The notes beneath the pieces were generated by a model that was given only the letters and a program-made list of their open reading frames with translations, searched no databases and was not told the DNA's origin. From Arthrobacter terrae (GTDB lineage: Bacteria > Actinomycetota > Actinomycetes > Actinomycetales > Micrococcaceae), in assembly GCF_015708085.1 (NCBI RefSeq), contig NZ_JADNYM010000009.1:1-64000 (forward strand): a DNA stretch of 64,000 bases, written 5' to 3'. The number at the start of each line of letters is the position of its first letter. Within the stretch, counting starts at the first letter, position 1. This document shows positions 1-8,082 of the stretch, piece after piece. Position numbers and translations under genes: made by a program.

Positions 1-346
1 CCACCGCGACCGGGTCCAGGACCGCCGGGGCCTCCTCACACACCACCGCAGCCAACAACGTCCGGGACCGGGCCTGGCCATGCCACAGGCCCCTCTCCAC
101 CACGTCCTTCACCGGACCCCACACCAGGTCCAGCACCACCGCACCACCACGACCGTGCCCGGACCTGCGTTTTTGCAGCTGCCCACGCCGCCTGACCAGC
201 GCAACCCTGCGCCCGCCACCGGGAGCCGCCACGTCACCCGAGGCCGGCCCGCGCCCCGCAGCCGGGCCGCGCCCCACCGGCCGGGCATGGTCGGGAGCCT
301 TGAGGAATTCCTCAAGAAGCGCCTCAAAACCCTGACCGGTTCCCAT
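1..346 (-). CDS. Unrecognised GC-rich protein, N-terminal part (runs off left edge)
   Basis: Reading the minus strand from an ATG at 346 gives 115 codons without a stop up to the window edge. The product begins MGTGQGFEALLEEFLK, passes through a Gly/Arg/Pro-rich stretch, and then has a more ordinary part around VVLDLVWGPVKDVVERGLW. I do not recognise a family. A weak AGGATA lies about 12 nt upstream of the start. The stretch is richer in GC than the DNA just to its right. The opposite strand also carries an open frame, so the coding strand is not certain. The rest of the gene lies outside the window. Confidence 0.35.
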   Translation of the reverse strand, partial: MGTGQGFEALLEEFLKAPDHARPVGRGPAAGRGPASGDVAAPGGGRRVALVRRRGQLQKRRSGHGRGGAVVLDLVWGPVKDVVERGLWHGQARSRTLLAAVVCEEAPAVLDPVAV

Positions 347-493
347 ACCTTAAGTTTATCCTAATCCGTGGTATCAGACCATAGTTCTATCGAACATATC
401 TTCCACTATTCCCTGCATTGGAACGCGCTCCTGGAACCGCTTCCGACGTCGGGACATCTGCGGAATCTGCCTCGTCCTTTATCCTTTATTAAG

Positions 494-865
494 ATGATTA
501 CCAGACGAGACGCTGCCCTTGCCCTTGATATCCCGCTAGAGATGGCATACAAACATGGCATACCGGCCCGGATGGCCGAGACCGAATTCACCGAGATCCG
601 GGACAACCCCCCGGCGTGGTTGGTTCAGTCACGCGCCAACCGGACGGGTAAGAGACCGGTCTGGGTCCACTTGCGCTGCTACATCTGCGACTACACTGAG
701 GCTGCTCGTCCAAAAAAGTGGTGGCCGGATTTCAGCTACGTCATTTGTGCCGACCACGAGATCGGCGAGCTGCCGGGTCCGGACGCCGGCTCCCGGCGCA
801 GCGAATTCGATGGTGTGGGCAGTCGCTTCATTGGCATCCTCGATGAGCCAATAGCACCGTCCTGA
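494..865 (+). CDS. Small conserved-looking hypothetical protein with two Cys pairs
   Basis: The product is 123 aa from the ATG at 494; the frame stays open upstream to a GTG at 368, but the N-terminus from Met-Ile-Thr-Arg-Arg looks like a natural beginning. It has a WLVQSRANRTGKRPVWV stretch, then CYIC and, after PKKWWPDF, CADH. The spacing of these Cys and His residues suggests a small metal-binding or zinc-ribbon-like fold, which is inference only. It is convergent with the peptidase gene at 932-1684; a short GGGGAGA/TTTCCCC inverted repeat near 882-897 could separate them. No function is claimed. Confidence 0.6.
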   Translation: MITRRDAALALDIPLEMAYKHGIPARMAETEFTEIRDNPPAWLVQSRANRTGKRPVWVHLRCYICDYTEAARPKKWWPDFSYVICADHEIGELPGPDAGSRRSEFDGVGSRFIGILDEPIAPS

Positions 866-931
866 TCGGATCCGGACAGGGTGGGGAGACGTTTCCCCGT
901 ACCGGGCTAAAGGCTTGAGCTCAGCGCAGAA

Positions 932-1684
932 TCAGTGCAGAAGGCGGGCCGCCAAGCGCTGTTCACTGGCCACAGCATCCGGCCCTTCTCCGGCGGCGGT
1001 AGAGACAATGTAGGCAGATTTGCCGGGAACTTCGGTGACCACGTCGATCAGCTCCGTGCCCCGGTACACCAGGCCAACGCCGTCGTCGGTGCAGTGCGTA
1101 ACTCCCAACGTTCCGTCGGCCACTAATCGATGCACCAGCAATCTCCGGCCGGGCTCCGAGTCGTAATGCACGCCGTTGCCGTATGGCAATAGTCCAAGAC
1201 CGTTGGTCACCGCCCGGAGTTCCGGGCCAAAGGAATCCGTCGTTCCGCCGTCGAACCAGCAGATCGACCCCGCAGACACGCCGGCCAAGACCACCCCTGC
1301 CTGCCAAACCCTGCGGAAGATATGGTCCAGACCGTGCACGCGCCATACGGCCAGCAGATTGGCGACGGATCCACCGTTCACCCAGACGACGTCCTGCGCC
1401 AGGAGATGCGCCTCCAGCTCAGCGGCATCGCCGAGGTTGGGCATTGGAAAGAGATTTAAATGCTTCAGCTCGAAGCCGGCAACGCGCGCCGCTTCACTAA
1501 TGTCATTATTGAACCAGCGTTGGTCACCGCTGGCCGTCCCCAGATGCGTGATCCGTGGTGCCCTTGCGCTGACACCGGAAAGTTCGACGGCGTGATGTAC
1601 CAGTGCGTTGAATTCCAACGCGGTCCGGACGCCCGGCTTATACCCACCGGAGGTTGCCAAAATTGTGGGCTGATCTGCACTCAT
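932..1684 (-). CDS. Peptidase E-like serine hydrolase (S51 family)
   Basis: The 250-aa product has the class I glutamine amidotransferase-like fold signatures of the S51 dipeptidase family: VVWVNGGSVANLL (residues 107-119) followed by AGVSAGSICWF, where Ser of the SAGS nucleophile elbow is the expected catalytic residue. Family members cleave Asp-X dipeptides or related small acyl-peptides in the cytoplasm; the substrate here is unknown. The start at 1684 (MSADQPTILATSGGY) is preferred over an upstream extension because AGAAGG lies 8 nt before it. It is divergent from the RNase J gene, with 317 nt between them. Confidence 0.8.
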   Translation of the reverse strand: MSADQPTILATSGGYKPGVRTALEFNALVHHAVELSGVSARAPRITHLGTASGDQRWFNNDISEAARVAGFELKHLNLFPMPNLGDAAELEAHLLAQDVVWVNGGSVANLLAVWRVHGLDHIFRRVWQAGVVLAGVSAGSICWFDGGTTDSFGPELRAVTNGLGLLPYGNGVHYDSEPGRRLLVHRLVADGTLGVTHCTDDGVGLVYRGTELIDVVTEVPGKSAYIVSTAAGEGPDAVASEQRLAARLLH

Positions 1685-2001
1685 GAGGTGCCCTTCTGTC
1701 GACAGTTGCACGGCGGAAACACACTGTGCTGTTATTTCCATTATCGTAAGTAGTACCGAGCTTTCGGACGAAGCGACGTGGTACCCACTCCCGGGTCGCC
1801 GCAGAGGTGCGGCAAAGCCGCATTCCTCGTCTGATTCCTCCACATGGATTTTGGACACCGATTTTTCCAGACCTGTTTTTTTGACGCCGTTTTCCGCTAC
1901 CGCAGCGCCTGCGGCGCCGTACGACCCCCGCCCCGCAGGGGTCAGGGCCAGCACAGACTTCCAGCCGCTAACGCGGCGCTTTTCGACGAAAGTGAACCAC
2001 T
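1685..2001. other. Intergenic region between divergent S51 peptidase and RNase J
   Basis: These 317 nt separate two divergent starts and should hold both promoters. I see no gene with a usable start and ribosome-binding site, no clear long inverted repeat and no RNA gene. A T-run at 1874-1880 is the only low-complexity feature. Confidence 0.5.
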
Positions 2002-3681
2002 ATGAACCTGCCCCACCAGCTCCCTGTCGCCCCGCCTGCACTACCAAATGGAGCCATGCGAGTCATGAACCTTGGCGGACTTGGCGAAGTCGGCCGCAAC
2101 ATGACGGTCTTTGAGTTCGCCGGCAAGCTACTCGTGGTGGACTGCGGCGTACTCTTCCCGGAAGAACACCAGCCCGGCATCGACGTCATCCTGCCGGACT
2201 TCAGCTCCATTCGCGACAGGCTCCAGGATGTTGTTGCCATCGTTCTCACGCACGGGCATGAGGACCACATTGGCGGCGTGCCGTACCTGTTGCGCGAACG
2301 ACGCGATATTCCCGTTATCGGATCCAAGCTGACGCTGGCCTTTATCAAGGCCAAGCTCAAGGAACACGGCATTAGCCCCCGCACGGTTCAGGTGGCGGAA
2401 GGGCAGAGCAAAAAATTCGGCCCCTTTGACCTCGAGTTCTTCGCGGTCAACCATTCAATCCCGGACGGTCTGGCAGTCGCCGTCAAGACCGGTGCCGGAA
2501 CGGCGCTGCATACCGGCGACTTCAAGATGGATCAGTTCCCGCTGGATCAGCGCATTACCGACCTGGCCGGCTTTGCCCGACTCGGCGCCGAGGGCGTTGA
2601 CCTATTCCTGACGGACTCCACTAATGCCGAGGTTCCCGGGTTTACCACGTCTGAGGAGGATCTGGCCCCGGCTATTGACACCGTGTTCCGGACAGCCCCG
2701 CGCCGGATTATCGTTTCCAGCTTCGCCAGCCACGTCCACCGGATCCAGCAGGTCATGGACGCGGCCCATCGGCACGGACGAAAAGTTGCCTTTGTCGGCC
2801 GTTCCATGGTCCGCAATATGGGCATTGCCCGTGAACTCGGTTACCTGACGGTCCCGCGCGGCACGCTGGTGGACTTCAAGGCGCTGTCCAACCTGCCGGA
2901 CAAGAAAGTGGTGCTGATCTGCACTGGTTCGCAGGGCGAGCCGATGGCCGCGCTGTCCCGGATCGCGAACCGCGACCACATGATCGAGATCGGTGAGGGT
3001 GACACTGTTCTGCTTGCCAGCTCTCTCATCCCCGGCAATGAGAACGCCATTTACCGTGTCATAAACTCGCTCACCCGGCTGGGCGCCAACGTCGTCCATA
3101 AGGGCAATGCCAAGGTTCACGTCTCCGGACACGCCAGCGCCGGGGAGCTCGTGTACTGCTACAACATCGTCAAGCCCAAGAACGTGATGCCGGTACACGG
3201 CGAGTTCCGGCACCTGAAAGCCAACGCGAAGCTGGCGATGCGCACCGGTCTGGAAGCAAGCCAGGTGGCCATCGCTGACAATGGCGACGCCGTCGACCTG
3301 CACAACGGCAAGATCAGCATCACCGGCAGCGTTCCGGTCGGTTACGTGTTTGTGGACGGACAGACGGTTGGCGGTGCCACCGAAGAATCGCTGGAGGACC
3401 GGCGCAAGCTGGCCGAGGAAGGGCTCATCACCGTCCTGGCCATCGTTGACCCGGAAACGTCCGCGCTGGCAGAGGATCCGGAATTCTTCGTTCGCGGCTT
3501 TGTGCATAAACCCGCCGATTTTTCTCCCGCCGTGCAAGCCATTGAAAAGGCCCTCGGTTCGGCTCCTCGCTCGCATTCGAGTGAGCAGCTTGAAGCCTTG
3601 ATTGAAAATACCGTGAGCCGCTGGATGCACAAGACCTACCGGCGCAGCCCGCTTGTGACTGCCATTATCGTCGACGCATAA
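2002..3681 (+). CDS. rnj: Ribonuclease J
   Basis: The 559-aa protein is a metallo-beta-lactamase/beta-CASP ribonuclease with 5'-3' exonuclease and endonuclease activity in mRNA turnover and rRNA maturation. Zinc ligands are visible in the HGHEDH motif (residues 84-89), with further beta-lactamase and beta-CASP motifs in GTALHTGDFKMD, the GRSMVRNMG region, and VSGHASAGEL followed by PVHGEFRHL. Length matches actinobacterial RNase J. The ATG at 2002 gives a 19-residue lead before MRVMNLGGLGEVG; an ATG at 2056 is an alternative, and neither has a strong Shine-Dalgarno sequence. It appears monocistronic, followed by the hairpin at 3830-3872. Confidence 0.95.
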   Translation: MNLPHQLPVAPPALPNGAMRVMNLGGLGEVGRNMTVFEFAGKLLVVDCGVLFPEEHQPGIDVILPDFSSIRDRLQDVVAIVLTHGHEDHIGGVPYLLRERRDIPVIGSKLTLAFIKAKLKEHGISPRTVQVAEGQSKKFGPFDLEFFAVNHSIPDGLAVAVKTGAGTALHTGDFKMDQFPLDQRITDLAGFARLGAEGVDLFLTDSTNAEVPGFTTSEEDLAPAIDTVFRTAPRRIIVSSFASHVHRIQQVMDAAHRHGRKVAFVGRSMVRNMGIARELGYLTVPRGTLVDFKALSNLPDKKVVLICTGSQGEPMAALSRIANRDHMIEIGEGDTVLLASSLIPGNENAIYRVINSLTRLGANVVHKGNAKVHVSGHASAGELVYCYNIVKPKNVMPVHGEFRHLKANAKLAMRTGLEASQVAIADNGDAVDLHNGKISITGSVPVGYVFVDGQTVGGATEESLEDRRKLAEEGLITVLAIVDPETSALAEDPEFFVRGFVHKPADFSPAVQAIEKALGSAPRSHSSEQLEALIENTVSRWMHKTYRRSPLVTAIIVDA

Positions 3682-3829
3682 GCACCGCTGCCGGTTACTG
3701 TCGGTCTTGGCGCACGTTGGTGCACCTTGGGGCGCGATGCTTCCCGGCACAGTTCTGGCTGCTCCGCCCGTTTCGCGGGTCGGGTTACGCGGGGCTGACC
3801 CGAGCCCGTCCGGCACCGGCAAAAAAGCC

Positions 3830-3872
3830 GGCCCTTCGTTTCACACTTGGGGGGTGCGTGAAACGAAGGGCC
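3830..3872. terminator. 15-bp perfect hairpin, probable terminator
   Basis: GGCCCTTCGTTTCAC (3830-3844) pairs without mismatch with GTGAAACGAAGGGCC (3858-3872) around a 13-nt G-rich loop. There is no U-tract after it. It lies about 150 nt after the RNase J stop and upstream of the regulator gene, so termination of rnj is the likely role. Confidence 0.6.
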
Positions 3873-3920
3873 AGCACATCAAGCATACCCACAAATCCCC
3901 TGGCGCAAACTCCTTTTAGC

Positions 3921-3940
3921 TAAAATATTGGATAACCAAT
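3921..3940 (+). promoter_or_regulatory. AT-rich promoter-like element with small palindrome before regulator gene
   Basis: TAAAAT (3921-3926) resembles a -10 box and is followed at once by ATTGG-ATAA-CCAAT (3927-3940), a 5-4-5 inverted repeat. The AT-rich stretch stands out in this GC-rich sequence. Position 30 nt before the regulator's ATG suggests an operator for self-control; this is inference. Confidence 0.35.
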
Positions 3941-3969
3941 TTTATTTCCGTCGAAAGTGGGAAGACCCC

Positions 3970-4704
3970 ATGTCAGTGCCGGCCAAGGCGTTCACCCAGT
4001 GGCTCCATTCGGTGGCGCCTGGCACTAGCACAGCCGCCGTTTCCAGACTCTCGGGGATTAAGCGATCCACCCTTGCCCAGCAGTTGGTCCGAGGGAAAGT
4101 CGCTGTCGTCACCGTCGTCAGCATCAGCCGCGCCTTCGATATCGACGCCGTTGCCGCCCTGTCCGGTTTTGACAAATACTATGATCTGGCAAGTGGGCTG
4201 CTGCCGCCAACCGAAGCCGAGCTGGTCAGCCAGATTTCCGATGTTGACCTGCTCCGCGAGATCGTGGCCCGGAATGCGATCGTAGATCCGCCCGAGCCGG
4301 CCGGCAAACACATCCTGACACCAATGCCACACAAGACGTCCGTCCGCAGCTGGATCGATGCCATTGACGTCCCCGGTCTTAGGCATACAATCTCCCGGGA
4401 CCTGCAAATGGCGCCGCAGAACCTTTCCGCGCAGCTAAGTGCCAATCGGCTCGCACCCGAGGTCGCTGTGCAGGTTGCCCGGATTGCCGGCGTCGGGCTC
4501 ACCGGTGGTTTGGTTGTCACCGGTGTTCTTACTCCCAAGGAAGGCGGCTGGCCCGAGGATGCGCGCGGGAAAGCGCTGCGCGCGCTGGGAGACACAGACC
4601 TCGTCACGCTAGCGGCAGCACGGCTTGACGCACTCGGAAAAGCGCTGCGGCGGACCGATCAGGACAATGAACAGACAAATGCACTGTGGGAGAATCTCGG
4701 ATGA
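3970..4704 (+). CDS. Regulator-like protein with two HTH-like halves
   Basis: The 244-aa product has an N-terminal helix-turn-helix-like segment (residues about 5-65: AFTQWLHSV, then AAVSRLSGIKRSTLAQQL, then VVSISRAFDIDAVAALSGF). A second segment around residues 120-190 repeats the pattern (SVRSWIDAI, TISRDLQMAPQNLSAQL, AVQVARIAGVGLTGGLVVTG). This looks like an internal duplication of an XRE-type HTH plus C-terminal helix. The ATG at 3970 has GGGAAG upstream; a TTG at 3928 in the same frame has no support. The stop overlaps the next gene's ATG (ATGA), implying translational coupling to the 7-TM protein. It is probably a DNA-binding regulator; the target is unknown. Confidence 0.65.
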   Translation: MSVPAKAFTQWLHSVAPGTSTAAVSRLSGIKRSTLAQQLVRGKVAVVTVVSISRAFDIDAVAALSGFDKYYDLASGLLPPTEAELVSQISDVDLLREIVARNAIVDPPEPAGKHILTPMPHKTSVRSWIDAIDVPGLRHTISRDLQMAPQNLSAQLSANRLAPEVAVQVARIAGVGLTGGLVVTGVLTPKEGGWPEDARGKALRALGDTDLVTLAAARLDALGKALRRTDQDNEQTNALWENLG

Positions 4705-5465
4705 TTGCTGTACTACAGTGGGTCGCACTGGGCGCGTGCCTGTTTTGCGCGGCATGGCGTGTCCCGGCGACCCTCCGGGGCCGGAACACCGGGCTTTTCT
4801 GGGCATTCGTGCTGCTGTCGGTCGCTGTTGGGCTGAGTCTTCCGGAAATCTATCTGGTGGTGGATGCCGGGCTTGGCGGACGCAATATCGCCAATCTCGC
4901 CATCCGCTTCGCGTTGTACGCGATTTTTTACATACTTGCCGTGAAGTTTGCGGCCGCATACCGTTCCGCCAGCAGTGCCCGGCTCATCCGCGGGCCCGTC
5001 GGAATCTCGTTGCTGGCGCTGATCAGCGTCGCCACGTTGGTGCTGTTTTTACTCAGCGATCTGCCGAGCACCAGCGTTGGTCTGCAAAGCTACAGCAATC
5101 AGCCGTCCGTGCAGGCCTATGGTCTTCTCGGACGGCTATATCCGGCGTACGCCGCGGCTTGCCTGATCCGCCCCACTGCGTTGGCAGCAGTGTCTGCGGG
5201 CGCTGCCGGGCGCAAAACGGCCGCCACCGCTGCAGGCCTGATCTGCTCAGCCTTCATCATGGTCCTGCTCTTAACGGCGATGCAGATCGCCGCGGCTGCG
5301 GTTCCGCTGGTCTCGCAGCTAATTGCGCTGCTCTCCTACACGGCCATCGTCTGCATGGCGCTTGGTCTTTCCTTTACTTGGATATCGCTGCGGATGGAAC
5401 AGCGCCGAAAATCCCAGGGGGCCAGGGCAGGCGGGCAACTGCATGGCTGGCACGACGCAACGTGA
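4701..5465 (+). CDS. Seven-TM integral membrane protein coupled to the HTH regulator
   Basis: The 254-aa product contains about seven hydrophobic helices (for example VLQWVALGACLFCAAW, FWAFVLLSVAVGLSL, FALYAIFYILAVKFA, GISLLALISVATLVLFLL) and ends in a short basic tail after the last helix. The ATG at 4701 overlaps the regulator's stop codon by 4 nt. The pair recalls actinobacterial loci in which an XRE-type regulator is coupled to a MAB_1171c-type putative transporter; I am not sure of that assignment. No catalytic motif is visible. A transport or sensing role coupled to the regulator is inference from context. Confidence 0.65.
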   Translation: MIAVLQWVALGACLFCAAWRVPATLRGRNTGLFWAFVLLSVAVGLSLPEIYLVVDAGLGGRNIANLAIRFALYAIFYILAVKFAAAYRSASSARLIRGPVGISLLALISVATLVLFLLSDLPSTSVGLQSYSNQPSVQAYGLLGRLYPAYAAACLIRPTALAAVSAGAAGRKTAATAAGLICSAFIMVLLLTAMQIAAAAVPLVSQLIALLSYTAIVCMALGLSFTWISLRMEQRRKSQGARAGGQLHGWHDAT

Positions 5466-5567
5466 CAAAGATAACTTTACGATGCGCACATTTTCATTAC
5501 AACATGCAATAATCATGAATATGTGAACAGCCGACGGTTTGGCCGGAAGCATGGGGACTTGGGGGGT

Positions 5568-5599
5568 GAGTGGTGGAGGGCTTGGTCCTTCCACCACTC
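5568..5599. terminator. 13-bp hairpin between convergent genes
   Basis: GAGTGGTGGAGGG (5568-5580) pairs with CCTTCCACCACTC (5587-5599) with one G-U pair around a 6-nt loop. It lies between the 7-TM gene and the convergent gene ending at 5677 and could terminate both. The 12 nt ACTTGGGGGGTG just before it (5557-5568) also forms the loop of the hairpin at 3830-3872. Confidence 0.6.
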
Positions 5600-5676
5600 A
5601 GCCATTTAACCTACGGCGATTCCGCCCGCTCAGATCGTCCCCGCGGCCAGAAGAAAGCCGACGGGCCACCTGCGGC

Positions 5677-6594
5677 TCAGCTGAGAACGCTCAGCGTCAG
5701 GTCGAGGGCATTAAGCAGCAGGGCGAGGATGGACGTTCCGAGACCCGCAACCAGCAGAAGACCAGGTTGGGCCAGTCCAATCACGACGCGGCGCAGCTCC
5801 GGCCGGTCCTGCAGGAACTTCTCCGGCACCTTTGAATGCGCAGGTGCCTGCCGCCATCCGCGTAACCGGCCCAGGAACCACGCGCAACGGATGATGAGCG
5901 CCAGCCAGAGCACGCTCACCACCAGCGGGAACGCTGCCAGCAGCAATTGGAACCCGTAACCGGTGACCTGCCGTTCGTCAGCGGCGGACAGCGACTGGAT
6001 CGTCGTGGAGATGGAGGCGCTGAGCACTACCGAAAATGCCCAAATCACGAATGCCAGCACCAAGCCAAGGAAACGCACGAAGAAGTGGCTAAGCACCGAT
6101 TCTGAGGTTGGTTTGAGGTGCCTGCGGGGCGTAGCGTGCAGCACAGTGACGGTTGCCAGGAGCGTTGGTAAGGCCGCCAGTCCCACCAGCAGATACCATA
6201 TCCATCCCGCTAGTTCGGCAAACTCGTCCACGACGATCAGAACGGCCCATGATCCGGTCCAGATCCAGCCGGTCCGCAGCGGGCTTCGGACCAGCCAGCC
6301 GGGCAGCCAGCCGTCAGGGGCGGTGGTGTTCGACGGCGGCACTCCCCGATTCAACCAGCTCGCCGCCGGTCGGTTCGCGGATGCAGGCCCCGACGATCGG
6401 ACGGTCAAACTATCGGATTCCGCTCTCCCGGTGGCAGCGCCTCCGGTCCGCCGTCGTCCGTGCCCGCCGCCGTGGCCCGCTGCACCGTCGTCATCCACGC
6501 CGTCGTCGCCCGCTGCACCGCCGTCATCCGCCCCGCCGTGGCCCGCAGCACCGCCGTCAACAGCACGCTCGCTCACAGCATGGTCCTCGTTCAT
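5677..6594 (-). CDS. Multi-TM membrane protein with Gly/Asp-rich N-terminus
   Basis: The 305-aa protein begins with about 60 residues of Gly/Ala/Asp/His-rich low-complexity sequence, then a Trp-rich linker, then four or five hydrophobic segments (roughly residues 110-150, 168-190, 205-235 and 275-303). No family is recognised. It follows the retron reverse transcriptase in the same orientation after a 72-nt gap. That makes it a candidate partner, since some retrons carry a small membrane effector. However, TACAGT lies 6 nt before the ATG and could be the -10 box of its own leaderless promoter. Function unknown. Confidence 0.6.
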   Translation of the reverse strand: MNEDHAVSERAVDGGAAGHGGADDGGAAGDDGVDDDGAAGHGGGHGRRRTGGAATGRAESDSLTVRSSGPASANRPAASWLNRGVPPSNTTAPDGWLPGWLVRSPLRTGWIWTGSWAVLIVVDEFAELAGWIWYLLVGLAALPTLLATVTVLHATPRRHLKPTSESVLSHFFVRFLGLVLAFVIWAFSVVLSASISTTIQSLSAADERQVTGYGFQLLLAAFPLVVSVLWLALIIRCAWFLGRLRGWRQAPAHSKVPEKFLQDRPELRRVVIGLAQPGLLLVAGLGTSILALLLNALDLTLSVLS

Positions 6595-6666
6595 AGCCCT
6601 ACTGTAGCGAGCCTTACACCATGGAGCTCGCCCCCGGTTTTAGTCCATGAAGCCTGCTGCGCCCCG

Positions 6667-8052
6667 CTACCACCGGATTCGCGCAAAGTCCGCCCGCAGC
6701 CGCGCACCCCGGCCAGGATTCAGCGCCTCAAGCCAAGCAATCCGTCCCAGCAAATGAGCCCTGAAGTCACCATGTCCGTCACGGTTTTGACCGGCCGGAC
6801 CATGGACGACGCAGTTGTGCAGCACCGCCTTCAACCGATCAAACTCCGACCGGGCCACATTGGTCCGCTCATTGACCACAATGCCCGTGACCACCTGCCG
6901 CACGCCCGCGGCACGGACGCGTGACTTGCGTGGGTTCAGTGCGTGCCCCTCCTCCCCCACGATCCGTGCTGCTCCGCGGACAAAGGCATCCGCCCGGCCG
7001 GCCAGCTCCTTGCCGCCGCTGAAGGTCAGATCGTCCGCATAACGCGTGTAGACCGCACCCGCTACCGACGCCCAACCGGACAGCCGTGAATCCAGCCGGC
7101 GCACGGCCAGGTTCGCAAGCATGGGTGACGTTGGCGCGCCCTGCGGCAAGTGCGGCAGGGAAAGGGCCTGCCGCAGCGCAAACCGTTCGTCCACAGCACC
7201 GCCGGGCGGCATCCGGGAGAGCACCCGCGGCGGCACCACATGCGAGCAAAGCCCTGTCAGGAGGTGCGCCACGCTTTCCGAGTAACCGGCCTGCCGGAGA
7301 ATCCCGAAGACTTTGCCGGCCGTAACGCGGGCGAAAAATGCCGTGAGGTCCAGCGCGATCACCATCTGGGCTCCGGTATGCAGACGCGCGCCGGTGACAG
7401 CGCTGCGTCCCGAAACGAACCCGTGCGCGGCGTCATGCAGCGGGACGGGCGCAAGGATCGAGCGCAGTACGGTTCGCTGCAGGGACCGCAGCCGGGGTGC
7501 GGGGATCTCCAACAAGCGCGGCGTTCGGCCGGAGCGGGTGCGCCAAACATAGCGGTAGTGCTGCAGCCGCGGTTCGGCCCGTCCGTTCCAGTGCTTCACG
7601 TCCGCGAACCAGTCGAGTTCTCCGGACGTCAGTTCCAGCAGGTCCGCAAGGTCCCCGGCGCTTGAGATGCGCGGGATCGGGAACGGCGTTTGGCGGGCCT
7701 GCCCCGGCGCCAGCACGTAACGGGCAATCCGGATCGGTACCCGCTGCCGGGCAGCCCGGTCAACCGCGTTAATGAAAGCCGGGCAGCCCTCGACGACGGC
7801 GGCGAGTTCCCGCACGGCGTCAACCGGTGGCCGGGGGTACCAACCCAAAACCTGCGCCGCCAGTGAGGGTAACCAGCGTCGCCGGACTCCCAACAGTTCG
7901 GTACCGGACTGGACCAGACCCGCCTTCGTCCATTCCCCGGCGGCAAGAAAGGCGAACGCCACAGCAGTGGCAACGCCCGAGGTTGTGGGGTGTGGGGTCC
8001 GGGCGAGCACCCTGGTTCCCTCGGATTGGATCCGGCGCGGCGCGTGCATCAT
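6667..8052 (-). CDS. Retron-type reverse transcriptase
   Basis: The 461-aa product carries the ordered RT motifs: HGF at 210-212, the first catalytic Asp in VIALDLTAFF (D235), LPQGAPTSP (302-310), YADD (338-341), NPRKS (373-377), and VTGIVVNE with the VTG (388-390) typical of retron RTs. An N-terminal extension of about 160 residues precedes the RT core (WTKAGLVQSG, YPRPPVDAVRELAAVV, SGELDWFADV); such an extension is known in the myxobacterial retron Mx162 RT. The enzyme should reverse-transcribe the adjacent msr-msd RNA into branched RNA-linked DNA. The start at 8052 lies 30 nt after the end of the inverted repeat that encloses that RNA. No nuclease or toxin domain is recognised in the protein. 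Confidence 0.9.
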   Translation of the reverse strand: MMHAPRRIQSEGTRVLARTPHPTTSGVATAVAFAFLAAGEWTKAGLVQSGTELLGVRRRWLPSLAAQVLGWYPRPPVDAVRELAAVVEGCPAFINAVDRAARQRVPIRIARYVLAPGQARQTPFPIPRISSAGDLADLLELTSGELDWFADVKHWNGRAEPRLQHYRYVWRTRSGRTPRLLEIPAPRLRSLQRTVLRSILAPVPLHDAAHGFVSGRSAVTGARLHTGAQMVIALDLTAFFARVTAGKVFGILRQAGYSESVAHLLTGLCSHVVPPRVLSRMPPGGAVDERFALRQALSLPHLPQGAPTSPMLANLAVRRLDSRLSGWASVAGAVYTRYADDLTFSGGKELAGRADAFVRGAARIVGEEGHALNPRKSRVRAAGVRQVVTGIVVNERTNVARSEFDRLKAVLHNCVVHGPAGQNRDGHGDFRAHLLGRIAWLEALNPGRGARLRADFARIRW

Positions 8053-8082
8053 GAATCCGCCCGAATCGTCACCAAGGCACGT

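Noticed and set aside
2602-3822. A 406-codon frame antisense to RNase J
   Set aside because: It has no family features and mirrors codon-position bias of the real gene on the other strand.
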